Shown here in pieces: positions 8,057-14,959 of a DNA stretch of 64,000 bases; position 1 is the stretch's first letter; every line of letters starts with the position of its first letter. A model generated the notes under the pieces. It had not been told where the DNA came from, searched no databases, and saw nothing but the letters and a program-made list of their open reading frames with translations. Source of the stretch: Spirochaetota bacterium (GTDB lineage: Bacteria > Spirochaetota > Spirochaetia > Treponematales > Treponemataceae); NCBI GenBank assembly GCA_023438065.1, contig JAEXRH010000008.1, positions 124,001 through 188,000 on the forward strand, read 5' to 3'. A program made the position numbers and the translations under genes.

Positions 8057-9334
8057 TCACATATGCTTTTTAAGGACACGGATCAGGTCGGCGTTCGCCG
8101 TTACGTCATCCATCGCGTCCCATGATTCCTTTATCGACTCGAAAGAGGCATGCTCAAGGTCGATCTTCCCGGTTCTAACCGCGTGATGATAGATGCCCCA
8201 GCTTCCGCAGTCGGCCATCGTTTTATACGTCCACGTCGTCCAGTGTATTCCTGCTTTGTTTAAAAGCTCGAGGCCTTTGTCCCAGGCGTCGTAATTCCTG
8301 AAATAGTTAAACTCTCCCATCAAGGAGGGGACGGGATAATCGGCCCCGGCTATCAAGTCGAGTTTTTTTTCCATGTTGCTGATCTGCCTGCCCTGCGCGT
8401 TGTCGTAATCGTCGTACAGGTAATTGTGGTATTCGTACATTACGTTTTCCCAACCGTATCGCGCCGGGTCGGGCAGGTCGGCGGGATCCCAGACGGCCTC
8501 CATGATGATGACGTGATCGGGATCGGCCTCGCGGATCGTTCGATAGGCGGCATCGTAGACGCCCCACAAGAGCGAACGCAGCTCGCCGTCGCCAAGTCCG
8601 GAATTGTAGCGATAGGTGCAGAAGGGCTCGTTTAAGAGATCGTAGCCCGCGACGGTCGGATTCCCCTTATAGTGCGCGGCGATGGTTTTCCACAATTCGA
8701 GAAATCGCTCCCGGTTCCGTTCGGCGTTTTCCCCGAAGAAAAATCCCGAGGCGCCTTTTTTATCCCTGCCTCCGTCGACGCCCGAATGGTCGCTGCCGTT
8801 CTGGGAGCCTGGCGCGCCGTGCATGTCCAGAATGACGTAGATGCCGCGCTTGCCGGCCTCGCTCACGAACCAGTCGATCCGCGCGAACGCGTCCTCGCGG
8901 AGCGTACCGTCTTCCTCGACGAGGTTGCGGTACCAGAATGGCAGGCGTATGCAGTTCGCGCCAAGCGCGCGCACGTTGTCGAAGTCCGTCTCCGTCCAGT
9001 AGGAGTCGCGGTACGCCGCCTCGAGCTCGCGTGCCTTTTCCTTGCCGAAGCGGTTTTCCAGGCGCGACTGGATGGTCATCTCGTCCTTGACGCGGGTCGT
9101 TCCCCTCGTCGGCGTCATCCATAGTTCCTGCAAGAGGTAGCCTCCGGCGTTCGTGCCGCGAAGCCTGACCGCCTTTCCCTTGCCGTGGTCGTCGCGCAAG
9201 TCCTTGCCGACGGCCTTAAGGAATGACTTGTCCGTTATGGTGTCCGCCTTGGCCGTGCAGCCGGCCGGGACGGTCATCGCCGCGGCGAGCAGCAGAAGAA
9301 GAAGAAAAAGACAAACAGGTAGCGGCTTTTTCAT
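8057..9334 (-). CDS. Glycoside hydrolase family 5 (cellulase-like) lipoprotein
   Basis: The 425-aa protein starts with a type II signal peptide: hydrophobic stretch 5-22, then PAGC with Cys26 as the probable lipid attachment site. The GH5 barrel follows: RLRGTNAGGYL near 57, CIRLPFWYR near 128, the acid/base in DLLNEP (Glu236) and the probable nucleophile in LMGEFN (Glu341). HNYLYDD near 303 is also typical. It should cleave beta-1,4 or related beta-glucans at the cell surface or in the periplasm. The frame is open upstream to 9607, but ATG 9334 gives the signal peptide. It appears monocistronic. The substrate is not defined. Confidence 0.9.
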   Translation of the reverse strand: MKKPLPVCLFLLLLLLAAAMTVPAGCTAKADTITDKSFLKAVGKDLRDDHGKGKAVRLRGTNAGGYLLQELWMTPTRGTTRVKDEMTIQSRLENRFGKEKARELEAAYRDSYWTETDFDNVRALGANCIRLPFWYRNLVEEDGTLREDAFARIDWFVSEAGKRGIYVILDMHGAPGSQNGSDHSGVDGGRDKKGASGFFFGENAERNRERFLELWKTIAAHYKGNPTVAGYDLLNEPFCTYRYNSGLGDGELRSLLWGVYDAAYRTIREADPDHVIIMEAVWDPADLPDPARYGWENVMYEYHNYLYDDYDNAQGRQISNMEKKLDLIAGADYPVPSLMGEFNYFRNYDAWDKGLELLNKAGIHWTTWTYKTMADCGSWGIYHHAVRTGKIDLEHASFESIKESWDAMDDVTANADLIRVLKKHM

Positions 9335-9450
9335 GATAGCCCCCTTGAAGGATAGTTGCGAGCCGACGGTCATGATAGAGAGGACCCACTCAGGCCTTGC
9401 CTTACAGTCCTCGGCCTCGTGCCTCGGACTTCCAGGCCGCCTCCGCTCCT

Positions 9451-9472
9451 GAATCGACATCCATGTCGATTC
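9451..9472. repeat. Perfect inverted repeat, 10-bp arms
   Basis: GAATCGACAT and ATGTCGATTC flank a 2-base centre. It could be an operator for the GH5 gene (about 120 bp upstream of its start) or a cruciform-forming element. No regulator is known. Confidence 0.6.
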
Positions 9473-9567
9473 GCGCTCCCGTTTGGTCGCGCCGGAGTTC
9501 CGGTTCAAGTCCAGGTAGGCCTTTCGTTTTTCGCTGGGGAGTTTCCGCGTAAGCGGAAACTCCAAAA

Positions 9568-9595
9568 GAAAAGCCGTCCCGAAGGACGGCTTTTC
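9568..9595 (-). terminator. Intrinsic terminator downstream of the CAT-anticodon tRNA
   Basis: The minus strand reads GAAAAGCCGTCC-TTCG-GGACGGCTTTTC, a 12-bp stem with a stable UUCG tetraloop and a short U-rich tail, directly after the tRNA 3' end. A second stem-loop (9538-9563, arms GGAGTTTCCGC and GCGGAAACTCC) lies beyond it. Confidence 0.8.
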
Positions 9596-9598
9596 TAC

Positions 9599-9672
9599 TG
9601 GGCCCACCTGGACTTGAACCAGGGACCAACGGATTATGAGTCCGCGGCTCTAACCAACTGAGCTATAGGCCC
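9599..9672 (-). tRNA. tRNA with CAT anticodon (Met, or Ile2 after lysidine modification)
   Basis: The minus strand folds as a 74-nt cloverleaf. The acceptor stem pairs GGGCCTA with TGGGCCC, the D arm is AGCTCAGTTGGTTAGAGC, the anticodon loop CTCATAA sits on a CGGA-rich stem, and the T arm is CCTGG-TTCAAGT-CCAGG. The discriminator is A and CCA is not encoded. The CAT anticodon cannot by itself separate elongator tRNA-Met from tRNA-Ile2 read by TilS. There is no initiator-type mismatch at the acceptor end, which argues against tRNA-fMet. Confidence 0.93.
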
Positions 9673-9749
9673 AGGCGCATTTCGGATGTAAGGCAGGATG
9701 TTGAGCGGTAGAAATGCTTGGGGAGTATAGCTTTTTTTGAGGGTGAGGG

Positions 9750-11276
9750 TCAAGAAGCCGACGGGTACGCGATGCGGATGCGGTAGGCGTTCGCGGCGTC
9801 AAGAAGAAGGGAAAACGCGGCTCGCGCGTAGGTACTATCCATTTGGTCGAGTTCGAGGGATGTTCCGTCGGGGTAGGTGACCGCACCGTGGACGCGGAGC
9901 AGGGGGTCCGGGTCGCGGTCGCCGTCGGGACCGGGTAATCCCGTGTTTCCGGTGACGGAAAGGTTCTTGAGCGTCAGGGGAATGCCGGTCGCTTCCCGAA
10001 CGAGGGCGATAAGGCTCTCCGTCGGCGTTTTCGCGGTCGCGCGGGTTGTGGTTCCGTCGAGGAAGGTCGCGGTTGCCTCGGATGACTCGGGGCCTTCGAG
10101 CACCGTGAGGGCGGAAAGGGTTTTGAGCCCGGCGATACCCGCGATCGAAAGGATTTCCGTCAAGCCTGGGGGGCGGTCGCGGTCCTTCAACGCGGAAAGC
10201 ACCCGGTCGACGACGTCGGTCGGGGCGGGTATGCCGAGATGGCGGAGGAGAAAGGTTTCGACCCCCGAGCGGCCCGAGTGGCGGCTGAGGACGAAACGCT
10301 CGTCGCGCGGATCGCCGAGACGCGCGGCGTAGGTTCCCCGGTCGCGCGTGAGCCCCTGTTGATGGATGCCGGAGGCGTGCGCGTGGACGTTCGTGCCCGT
10401 TATCGGCTTGAGGGGGGAAAGGGCGGTACCGACGATGGCGGCGACGTCGAGGGCCGCGTCGCGGGCCTTCTCGGGGTCGAGTCGGCAGTCGACGGGGTAG
10501 TTTTCCTCGCGCGATGCGAGCACGAAGGCGAGTTCCTCGAGCGCGGCGTTCCCGGCCCGTTCCCCGAGCCCGAGAGCGGTTACCTCGACCTGGGTCGCGC
10601 CCGAGCGGATGGCCGCGAGGGTGTTCGCGAGGGCGAGGCCTGAGTCGTTGTGGCAATGGACGCTCAGAAAGGCGGTTCCGTCGCGATAGGCGGGATGCGC
10701 GCGGGAAACGAAGGAGACGAGGCTCGCGAGGGTTTCGGGGATCGCGAGTCCGAGGGTATCGGCGACGTTGAAGGCCGCGGCTCCGTTCTCGGCGGAAAAA
10801 GCGGCGAGGTCGGCGAGGAACGACCGGTCCGCCCGCGTCGCGTCCTCGGCCCCGATCTCGACCGAGAGACCCGCGTCGAGGACGCGGCGCATCGCCTCGC
10901 GCGCCATGTTGAGGACTTCGGCCCGCGAAACCCCGAGCTTCGTCCGGATATGGCGGTCGCTCGCGGGGAGGGTGATGTGGACGATGCCTTTCGGGTGGGA
11001 GGCGAGGGCGGCAAGCGCCTTCCGGACGTCTTCCGTCCGCGCGCGCGCGAAGGCGGCCGGTGCCGGCTTTCCCGGCATGTCAAGCGTCGCGCGCGCGACG
11101 AGGGCGACGCTCGTCGCCTCGCGCTCGCTCGACGCGGGAAAGCCCGCCTCGATCACGTCGACTCCCGCCTCCGCGAGGGCGCGCGCGATCGCGAGCTTTC
11201 CCCCGGTCGAGAACGAGCCGAGGGGCGACTGGTCCCCGTCGCGGAGGGTCGTGTCGAGAATCCTGAGGCCGCTCAG
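9750..11276 (-). CDS. Homocitrate synthase / 2-isopropylmalate synthase family protein (NifV-like role inferred)
   Basis: The 508-aa protein opens with the family motif ILDTTLRDGDQSPLG. Metal and active-site blocks follow: SVHCHNDSGLALANTLAA, LGLGERAGNAALEELAF and NVHAHASGIHQQG. The last 110 residues look like a LeuA-type dimer/allosteric domain. The enzyme condenses acetyl-CoA with a 2-oxoacid; leucine biosynthesis and homocitrate synthesis cannot be separated by sequence alone. Its control region is shared with modABC and carries the motif also found at nifH/nifA, so I favour homocitrate for FeMo-cofactor. No ATG, GTG or TTG suits the conserved start; CTG at 11276 overlaps the upstream stop as CTGA. 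Confidence 0.85.
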   Translation of the reverse strand: MSGLRILDTTLRDGDQSPLGSFSTGGKLAIARALAEAGVDVIEAGFPASSEREATSVALVARATLDMPGKPAPAAFARARTEDVRKALAALASHPKGIVHITLPASDRHIRTKLGVSRAEVLNMAREAMRRVLDAGLSVEIGAEDATRADRSFLADLAAFSAENGAAAFNVADTLGLAIPETLASLVSFVSRAHPAYRDGTAFLSVHCHNDSGLALANTLAAIRSGATQVEVTALGLGERAGNAALEELAFVLASREENYPVDCRLDPEKARDAALDVAAIVGTALSPLKPITGTNVHAHASGIHQQGLTRDRGTYAARLGDPRDERFVLSRHSGRSGVETFLLRHLGIPAPTDVVDRVLSALKDRDRPPGLTEILSIAGIAGLKTLSALTVLEGPESSEATATFLDGTTTRATAKTPTESLIALVREATGIPLTLKNLSVTGNTGLPGPDGDRDPDPLLRVHGAVTYPDGTSLELDQMDSTYARAAFSLLLDAANAYRIRIAYPSAS

Positions 11277-11665
11277 GCGAACTCCCGCTCGGCGATGTTC
11301 GCGATATGCTCGAGCGCCGCGATGAATCGGGGGATGTCGTCGGTTTTCGGCGACTCGATCCGCCAATCGTCGAGAGAACAGATTCTCTGGAGGGAATCCA
11401 TGTAACGGAGCGTCTTGACGGTCTCGTCCCCGAGTTCGACGAAGGCGCCCGCCTCCTCGGCGAGGTCGGTCATGGTGTGGTGGCGCGGCAGCATCCCCCG
11501 TTTGGCGAAGATGGCCATAAAGTATTTCTCGATTCCCATCGCCGCGACGTTTTGAACGATCGTGGGCGTGAAAATCTCCGGTCGGCGTACGCTTCCTTGC
11601 GCAGTCTTTCGATAGCACCTGCCTTCTTCGAGGAAGGCGTTCCATTCGGAGCGATTGATACTCAT
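11273..11665 (-). CDS. HEPN-domain-like protein
   Basis: The 130-aa protein is all-helical by appearance, with a HEPN-like core: VQNVAAMGIEKYFMAIFAKRG followed by HHTMTDLAEEA. It is the first gene of a two-gene unit whose stop overlaps the putative CTG start of the homocitrate synthase-like gene. HEPN domains occur in toxins and RNases but also in small accessory proteins; the RX4-6H catalytic motif of HEPN RNases is not evident. ATG 11665 is chosen because the -10 element ends 7 bases before it, which predicts an almost leaderless mRNA. Its role in nitrogen fixation is inferred from context only. Confidence 0.65.
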   Translation of the reverse strand: MSINRSEWNAFLEEGRCYRKTAQGSVRRPEIFTPTIVQNVAAMGIEKYFMAIFAKRGMLPRHHTMTDLAEEAGAFVELGDETVKTLRYMDSLQRICSLDDWRIESPKTDDIPRFIAALEHIANIAEREFA

Positions 11666-11671
11666 ACCCTC

Positions 11672-11700
11672 ACGATACGGAAGACTTGCCGAAAAGTCAA
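11672..11700 (-). promoter_or_regulatory. Promoter of HEPN/homocitrate-synthase operon
   Basis: On the minus strand TTGACT (11700-11695), a 17-bp spacer and TATCGT (11677-11672) form a good sigma70 promoter. The expected start lies at or within a few bases of ATG 11665. The AT-rich TTGCATAAATA motif abuts the -35 element. Confidence 0.72.
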
Positions 11701-11744
11701 TATTTATGCAATAAAACGAGTAAAATATGCATATACTTGCAAAA
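11701..11744. promoter_or_regulatory. Candidate operator pair between HEPN/homocitrate synthase and modABC
   Basis: Two AT-rich elements lie between the divergent promoters: TATTTATGCAATAAAA (11701-11716; TTTTATTGCATAAATA on the other strand) and AAATATGCATATACTTGCA (11723-11741). The first abuts the minus-strand -35. The second ends just ahead of the plus-strand -35. They match the motif at 24125-24137 and 45133-45145. The binding protein is unknown. Confidence 0.6.
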
Positions 11745-11749
11745 TAGAC

Positions 11750-11778
11750 TTGACTGAGGGGAGCCCTCCCGGTATGAT
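11750..11778 (+). promoter_or_regulatory. Promoter of the modABC leader
   Basis: TTGACT (11750-11755), a 17-bp spacer and TATGAT (11773-11778) form a strong sigma70-type promoter pointing towards modA. Transcription should begin near 11785, giving a leader of about 157 bases that contains an intrinsic terminator before the modA start. Confidence 0.8.
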
Positions 11779-11784
11779 GCAATC

Positions 11785-11870
11785 GTCATGGATTTCCGTC
11801 CTGACAATTGTGTGGAGAGACGACAAGGCCGTGCGGTTCCCTCGGGGTGATCGCACGGCCTTTGTTTTTT
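11785..11870 (+). ncRNA. Leader RNA with intrinsic terminator upstream of modA (attenuator or small RNA)
   Basis: From the predicted start near 11785 the RNA can form an early stem: GTCA-T-GGA pairs with TCC-TGAC around a 6-base loop. It ends in a strong terminator: AAGGCCGTGCG (11825-11835) pairs with CGCACGGCCTT (11852-11862), followed by UGUUUUUU. Read-through is needed to reach modA unless another promoter exists. It does not resemble the Moco riboswitch consensus as far as I can recall, so the ligand or protein is unknown. It could also be a free RNA of about 85 nt. Confidence 0.6.
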
Positions 11871-11941
11871 GTCTTCTATAGTAAAAGAAGACGCATATTT
11901 GCCGTGAGAGAGGTCATAACGACGCTATCCGGGGAGTGCCA

Positions 11942-12730
11942 ATGAAACGCGTGATCGGTTGTCTTATTGCCTGTTTGTCCCTCGCGCCGGTATCCGCGGC
12001 GGGCGTCTTCGAGGGAAGCGGAAACGCGGGTGAAACGCGAACGCTTACGGTCGGCGCCGCCGCGAGCCTTTCCGACGCGCTCGACGAGGCGATCGAGGTT
12101 TGGTCCGCCGAGAATCCTGCAATCAAAACCATCGTGATCTACGGCTCATCCGGGGCGTTGCAAAAACAGATCGGGCAGGGAGCGCCGATCGACGTATTCA
12201 TCTCGGCGTCCCCGAAGCAGGTCGACGCGCTCGCGAAGTCCGGCATGGTCACGCCGGGATCGAGGCGCGTTCTTCTCGAGAACGAGCTGGTGCTCGTCGT
12301 GCCGTCGGGATCGAGCGGCGTTTCGTCATGGAAGGACCTTGCGGGAAAGAAGGTGACGCGCGTCGCGCTCGGCGAGCCTTCGAGCGTTCCCGCGGGGCAG
12401 TACGCGGCAGAGACCCTCGCTTCGTTGGGGCTTCTCGAGGCGGTTACGCCGAAGGCCGCGTACGCGAAGGACGTTCGCGAGGCGCTTGCCTACGTCGCCT
12501 CGGGGGACGCCGACGCGGGGGTCGTGTACGCGACGGACGCGAAAGGCTCGGATCGCGTTCGCCCGGTCGCCGTCGCCCCCGAAGGGACCCATTCCCCGAT
12601 CGGCTATCCCGCGTGCGCGATCGCCTCCTCGAAGGAACCCGGGCAGGCCATGCGGTTTCTCGACTGGCTGTCGAGCCCGCGCGCCGCGAAGGTTTTCGTG
12701 AACCGCGGGTTCGTCGTAAAAGACCGATGA
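11942..12730 (+). CDS. modA: Molybdate ABC transporter substrate-binding protein
   Basis: The 262-aa protein has an export signal (hydrophobic stretch 4-20, then AGVF), followed by the ModA signature TLTVGAAASLSDALDEA. Further ModA blocks are IYGSSGALQKQIGQGAPIDV, VTRVALGEPSSVPAGQYA and DADAGVVYATDA. It captures molybdate (or tungstate) in the periplasm. ATG 11942 follows GGGGAG; a GTG two codons earlier is possible. The stop overlaps modB by ATGA. Molybdenum uptake fits the Mo-nitrogenase operon 2 kb downstream. Confidence 0.94.
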   Translation: MKRVIGCLIACLSLAPVSAAGVFEGSGNAGETRTLTVGAAASLSDALDEAIEVWSAENPAIKTIVIYGSSGALQKQIGQGAPIDVFISASPKQVDALAKSGMVTPGSRRVLLENELVLVVPSGSSGVSSWKDLAGKKVTRVALGEPSSVPAGQYAAETLASLGLLEAVTPKAAYAKDVREALAYVASGDADAGVVYATDAKGSDRVRPVAVAPEGTHSPIGYPACAIASSKEPGQAMRFLDWLSSPRAAKVFVNRGFVVKDR

Positions 12731-13395
12731 TAGACTGGTCTCCGCTCGTCGTATCGCTCAAGACCTCGATCGTCGCGACGGCGCTCGCGCTTCCGCCGGG
12801 GCTTTTCGCCGCGAGATTCGTCTCGGGTCTTCGGGGTCGGACCCGCGCCATTTTCGACGTCGCGTTTACCCTTCCCATGCTCCTTCCTCCGACGGTTCTC
12901 GGGTTCATCCTTCTCTCGCTCCTCGGGAGGAACGGCCCGATCGGGGGACCGCTCGCCGCGCTCGGGATCAGGATCGTGTTTACCTGGGGCGGCGCGGTCA
13001 TCGCGGGGGCGGTCGTCGCCTTCCCGCTTGTGTACCGCACGGTCCGGGGCGCGCTCGAGCAGATCGATCCCGCGCTCGCCCAGGCGGGAAGGACGCTCGG
13101 CCTCGGGGAGTGGACGATCTTCCTGAAGGTGCATCTGCCCGTCGCGCTCCCGGGGACGCTCGCGGGTCTCGTTCTCGCGTATGCGCGGGTTTTGGGCGAG
13201 TTCGGCGCCACGGTCATGCTCGCCGGAAACATTCCCGGAAAGACCCAGACCCTTCCTGTCGCGATCTATTTCGCGGTGGAGGGCGACGATTACCGTCGCG
13301 CGGTCGCGTGGGTGTGCGCCATCCTGGCGATCTCGCTCGCGATGACCGTCGCGCTCAACGCGTTCGGGGGGAAAAACCATGGCCATTCGCGCTGA
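12727..13395 (+). CDS. modB: Molybdate ABC transporter permease
   Basis: The 222-aa inner-membrane protein has about five hydrophobic segments and the ABC permease EAA-like loop GRTLGLGEWTIFLKVHLPVALPG near residue 130. AYARVLGEFGATVMLAGN is the ModB signature. Length fits ModB (about 220-230 aa). The frame is open far upstream, but ATG 12727 overlaps the modA stop as ATGA and gives the expected N terminus (WSPLVVSLKTS). It overlaps modC by 17 bases. Confidence 0.94.
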   Translation: MIDWSPLVVSLKTSIVATALALPPGLFAARFVSGLRGRTRAIFDVAFTLPMLLPPTVLGFILLSLLGRNGPIGGPLAALGIRIVFTWGGAVIAGAVVAFPLVYRTVRGALEQIDPALAQAGRTLGLGEWTIFLKVHLPVALPGTLAGLVLAYARVLGEFGATVMLAGNIPGKTQTLPVAIYFAVEGDDYRRAVAWVCAILAISLAMTVALNAFGGKNHGHSR

Positions 13396-14470
13396 GATCA
13401 GGAAGCGGGCGGGGGACTTTACCCTCGAGGTCGCGTTCGAGACTTCGCGGGGCACGCTCGGCTTTCTCGGGGCGTCCGGGTCGGGGAAGAGCATGACCCT
13501 TCGGTGCGTCGCCGGGATAGAGCGGCCGGACGAGGGACGGATAGAGATCGGCGGGGTTACGGTCTTCGACTCGGCCGCGGGGATAGACCTTCCCCCCCGT
13601 CAACGGAAGGCGGGTCTTCTCTTCCAGGGCTACGCGCTTTTCCCCGCGATGACCGTCAGGGAGAACGTTGAGATCGCGTTGCGCGCGCGGCTCGAGCGCG
13701 GCGTCTCGCGCTCCCGCGTCGACGAGCGCGTCGGCGAGCTTTTGAGGGCTTTCGCGCTCGAGTCCCTCGCGTCCTTGTCGCCGCGCTCGTTGAGCGGCGG
13801 GCAGCAGCAGCGGGTCGCGCTCGCGCGCATGCTCGCCTCCGCCCCGCGCGCGGTCATGCTCGACGAGCCCTTCTCCGCGCTCGACGCGCACCTTCGCTCG
13901 TCCGTCGCGCGCGAGCTCGCCTGTTTCATCGCGCGGGTCGGCGTTCCCTCGATTCTCGTGTCGCACGACCGGGACGAGCTCTACCGGACGTGCGAGGATA
14001 TCCTCGTGCTCGACGGAGGGGCCGTCTCGGCGCGCGGTCCGCGCGAGCGGGTGTTCGGCGATCCGGGGACGCTCGCCGCGGCGAGGCTGACCGGATGCGA
14101 AAACCTCGCCGCAGCGTTTCGCGCCGGGCCGCGCCGGGTCGCGGTTCCCCGGTGGGGTCTCACCCTCGAGACGGACAAGCCCGTTCCCGAGCGGTTCACG
14201 CACGTCGGCGTGCGCGCACGATCCGTTCGCGTACCGCGCAGGGGCGAATGGAGTAACGTCTTTCCGTTCTCTCCCGACGCGCGCGCCGTCGCCCCGGGAT
14301 CCTCCGTCGTTTCGGTGACCTCGATGACGCCGCCGGGAGTCGCCGGCGGGGAGCGCGACGCGCGGGACCCCCTGCTGTGGACCCTTCCCCCGGAAGGCAT
14401 CAATCCCTTCTCCCTTCCCGAGCGACTCGATCTCGTGATCCCCGCGGACGCGATTCTCTTCCTTTCGTGA
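13379..14470 (+). CDS. modC: Molybdate ABC transporter ATP-binding protein
   Basis: The 363-aa protein has Walker A GASGSGKSM near residue 33, a Q-loop (LLFQGYALFPAMTV), the signature LSGGQQQRVALARML, Walker B AVMLDEPFSALD and the switch histidine in VSHDRDEL. The C-terminal part after residue 235 is a TOBE/Mop-like molybdate-binding region. It energises ModB. It is the last gene of the operon; a bidirectional terminator 40 bases beyond it separates it from the convergent nif operon. Confidence 0.93.
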   Translation: MAIRAEIRKRAGDFTLEVAFETSRGTLGFLGASGSGKSMTLRCVAGIERPDEGRIEIGGVTVFDSAAGIDLPPRQRKAGLLFQGYALFPAMTVRENVEIALRARLERGVSRSRVDERVGELLRAFALESLASLSPRSLSGGQQQRVALARMLASAPRAVMLDEPFSALDAHLRSSVARELACFIARVGVPSILVSHDRDELYRTCEDILVLDGGAVSARGPRERVFGDPGTLAAARLTGCENLAAAFRAGPRRVAVPRWGLTLETDKPVPERFTHVGVRARSVRVPRRGEWSNVFPFSPDARAVAPGSSVVSVTSMTPPGVAGGERDARDPLLWTLPPEGINPFSLPERLDLVIPADAILFLS

Positions 14471-14511
14471 TGTATCCCGTTGAACCGAAATCATTCCGGG
14501 GCGGTGCCGGT

Positions 14512-14569
14512 AAAAAAGTGTCCCGCCCGGAGAGAGCGATCCGGGCGGGACGGGGAGATTCACTTTTTT
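14512..14569. terminator. Bidirectional terminator between modC and the nif operon
   Basis: A perfect 12-bp stem (14520-14531 with 14540-14551, core GTCCCGCCCGGA) is bracketed by AAAAAAGTG on the left and CACTTTTTT on the right. It provides a U tract on either strand, ending modABC on plus and nif on minus. Confidence 0.9.
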
Positions 14570-14592
14570 AAATGGTTAGGAGGTTGAGAAAA

Positions 14593-14901
14593 TCAGGCGA
14601 TGACGAACGCTGTCGCGGGCGTCCCCGATTCTATCGAGTCGATTACCGCGTCGATGGCCTCCTCGCTGTCGATCTTCCCGTACCACCAGTTTTCGGGATA
14701 GACGATGAGCGCGGGACCGCGGTCGCAAACCTTGAGACAACCGGTCGAGGAGACGACCGTGTCCCCCATGCCCCGATCCGAAAGTTCGCTTTCGAGATAC
14801 TGAAGGAGGGCCATCGAGCCCTTCTTGTTGCAGACTCCCTGCGGCTCTCCGGACATCCGGAACGATCCGCAGACGAAGATGTGATGCGCTGGCTTTTTCA
14901 T
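14593..14901 (-). CDS. Thioredoxin-like [2Fe-2S] ferredoxin, nif-associated
   Basis: The 102-aa protein has the four cysteines of the thioredoxin-fold 2Fe-2S ferredoxins: Cys11 (VCGSFRM), Cys24 (GVCNKKG), and Cys55 and Cys59 (TGCLKVCD). This family includes the Clostridium pasteurianum 2Fe-2S ferredoxin and proteins encoded in nif clusters of anaerobes. It is the last gene of the nif operon, 58 bases after nifB. It may carry electrons to nitrogenase, act in FeMo-cofactor assembly, or protect or regulate the enzyme; which of these is not settled for the family. Confidence 0.88.
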   Translation of the reverse strand: MKKPAHHIFVCGSFRMSGEPQGVCNKKGSMALLQYLESELSDRGMGDTVVSSTGCLKVCDRGPALIVYPENWWYGKIDSEEAIDAVIDSIESGTPATAFVIA

Positions 14902-14959
14902 GGTTCATTCACTCCTTATCGCTCGTTGCCGCCAGGCAGGCGGCATGTATCGATTATTG

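Larger units (their letters stand above)
9335..9598. other. Hairpin-rich intergenic region between GH5 gene and tRNA
   Basis: No coding frame is supported here. The stretch holds a perfect palindrome with a 2-base loop (9451-9472), a tRNA T-arm-like fragment in inverted orientation (9502-9516), a second hairpin (9538-9563) and the tRNA terminator (9568-9595). The promoter of the GH5 gene must also be here, but no strong -35/-10 pair was recognised. Confidence 0.5.

Noticed and set aside
9599..9661. Plus-strand peptide ending DLNQGPTDYESAALTN
   Set aside because: This is the classic artefact of translating the complementary strand of a CAT-anticodon tRNA; the tRNA is real and the peptide is not.
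11785..11870. ANTAR-type two-hexaloop antiterminator in the modA leader
   Set aside because: One 6-base loop can form, but it lacks A at position 1 and G at position 4, and no second hexaloop stem is present.
11306..11881. Plus-strand frame crossing the HEPN/mod control region
   Set aside because: It is antisense to the HEPN-like gene and then reads through the promoter and terminator of the mod leader; no ribosome site.
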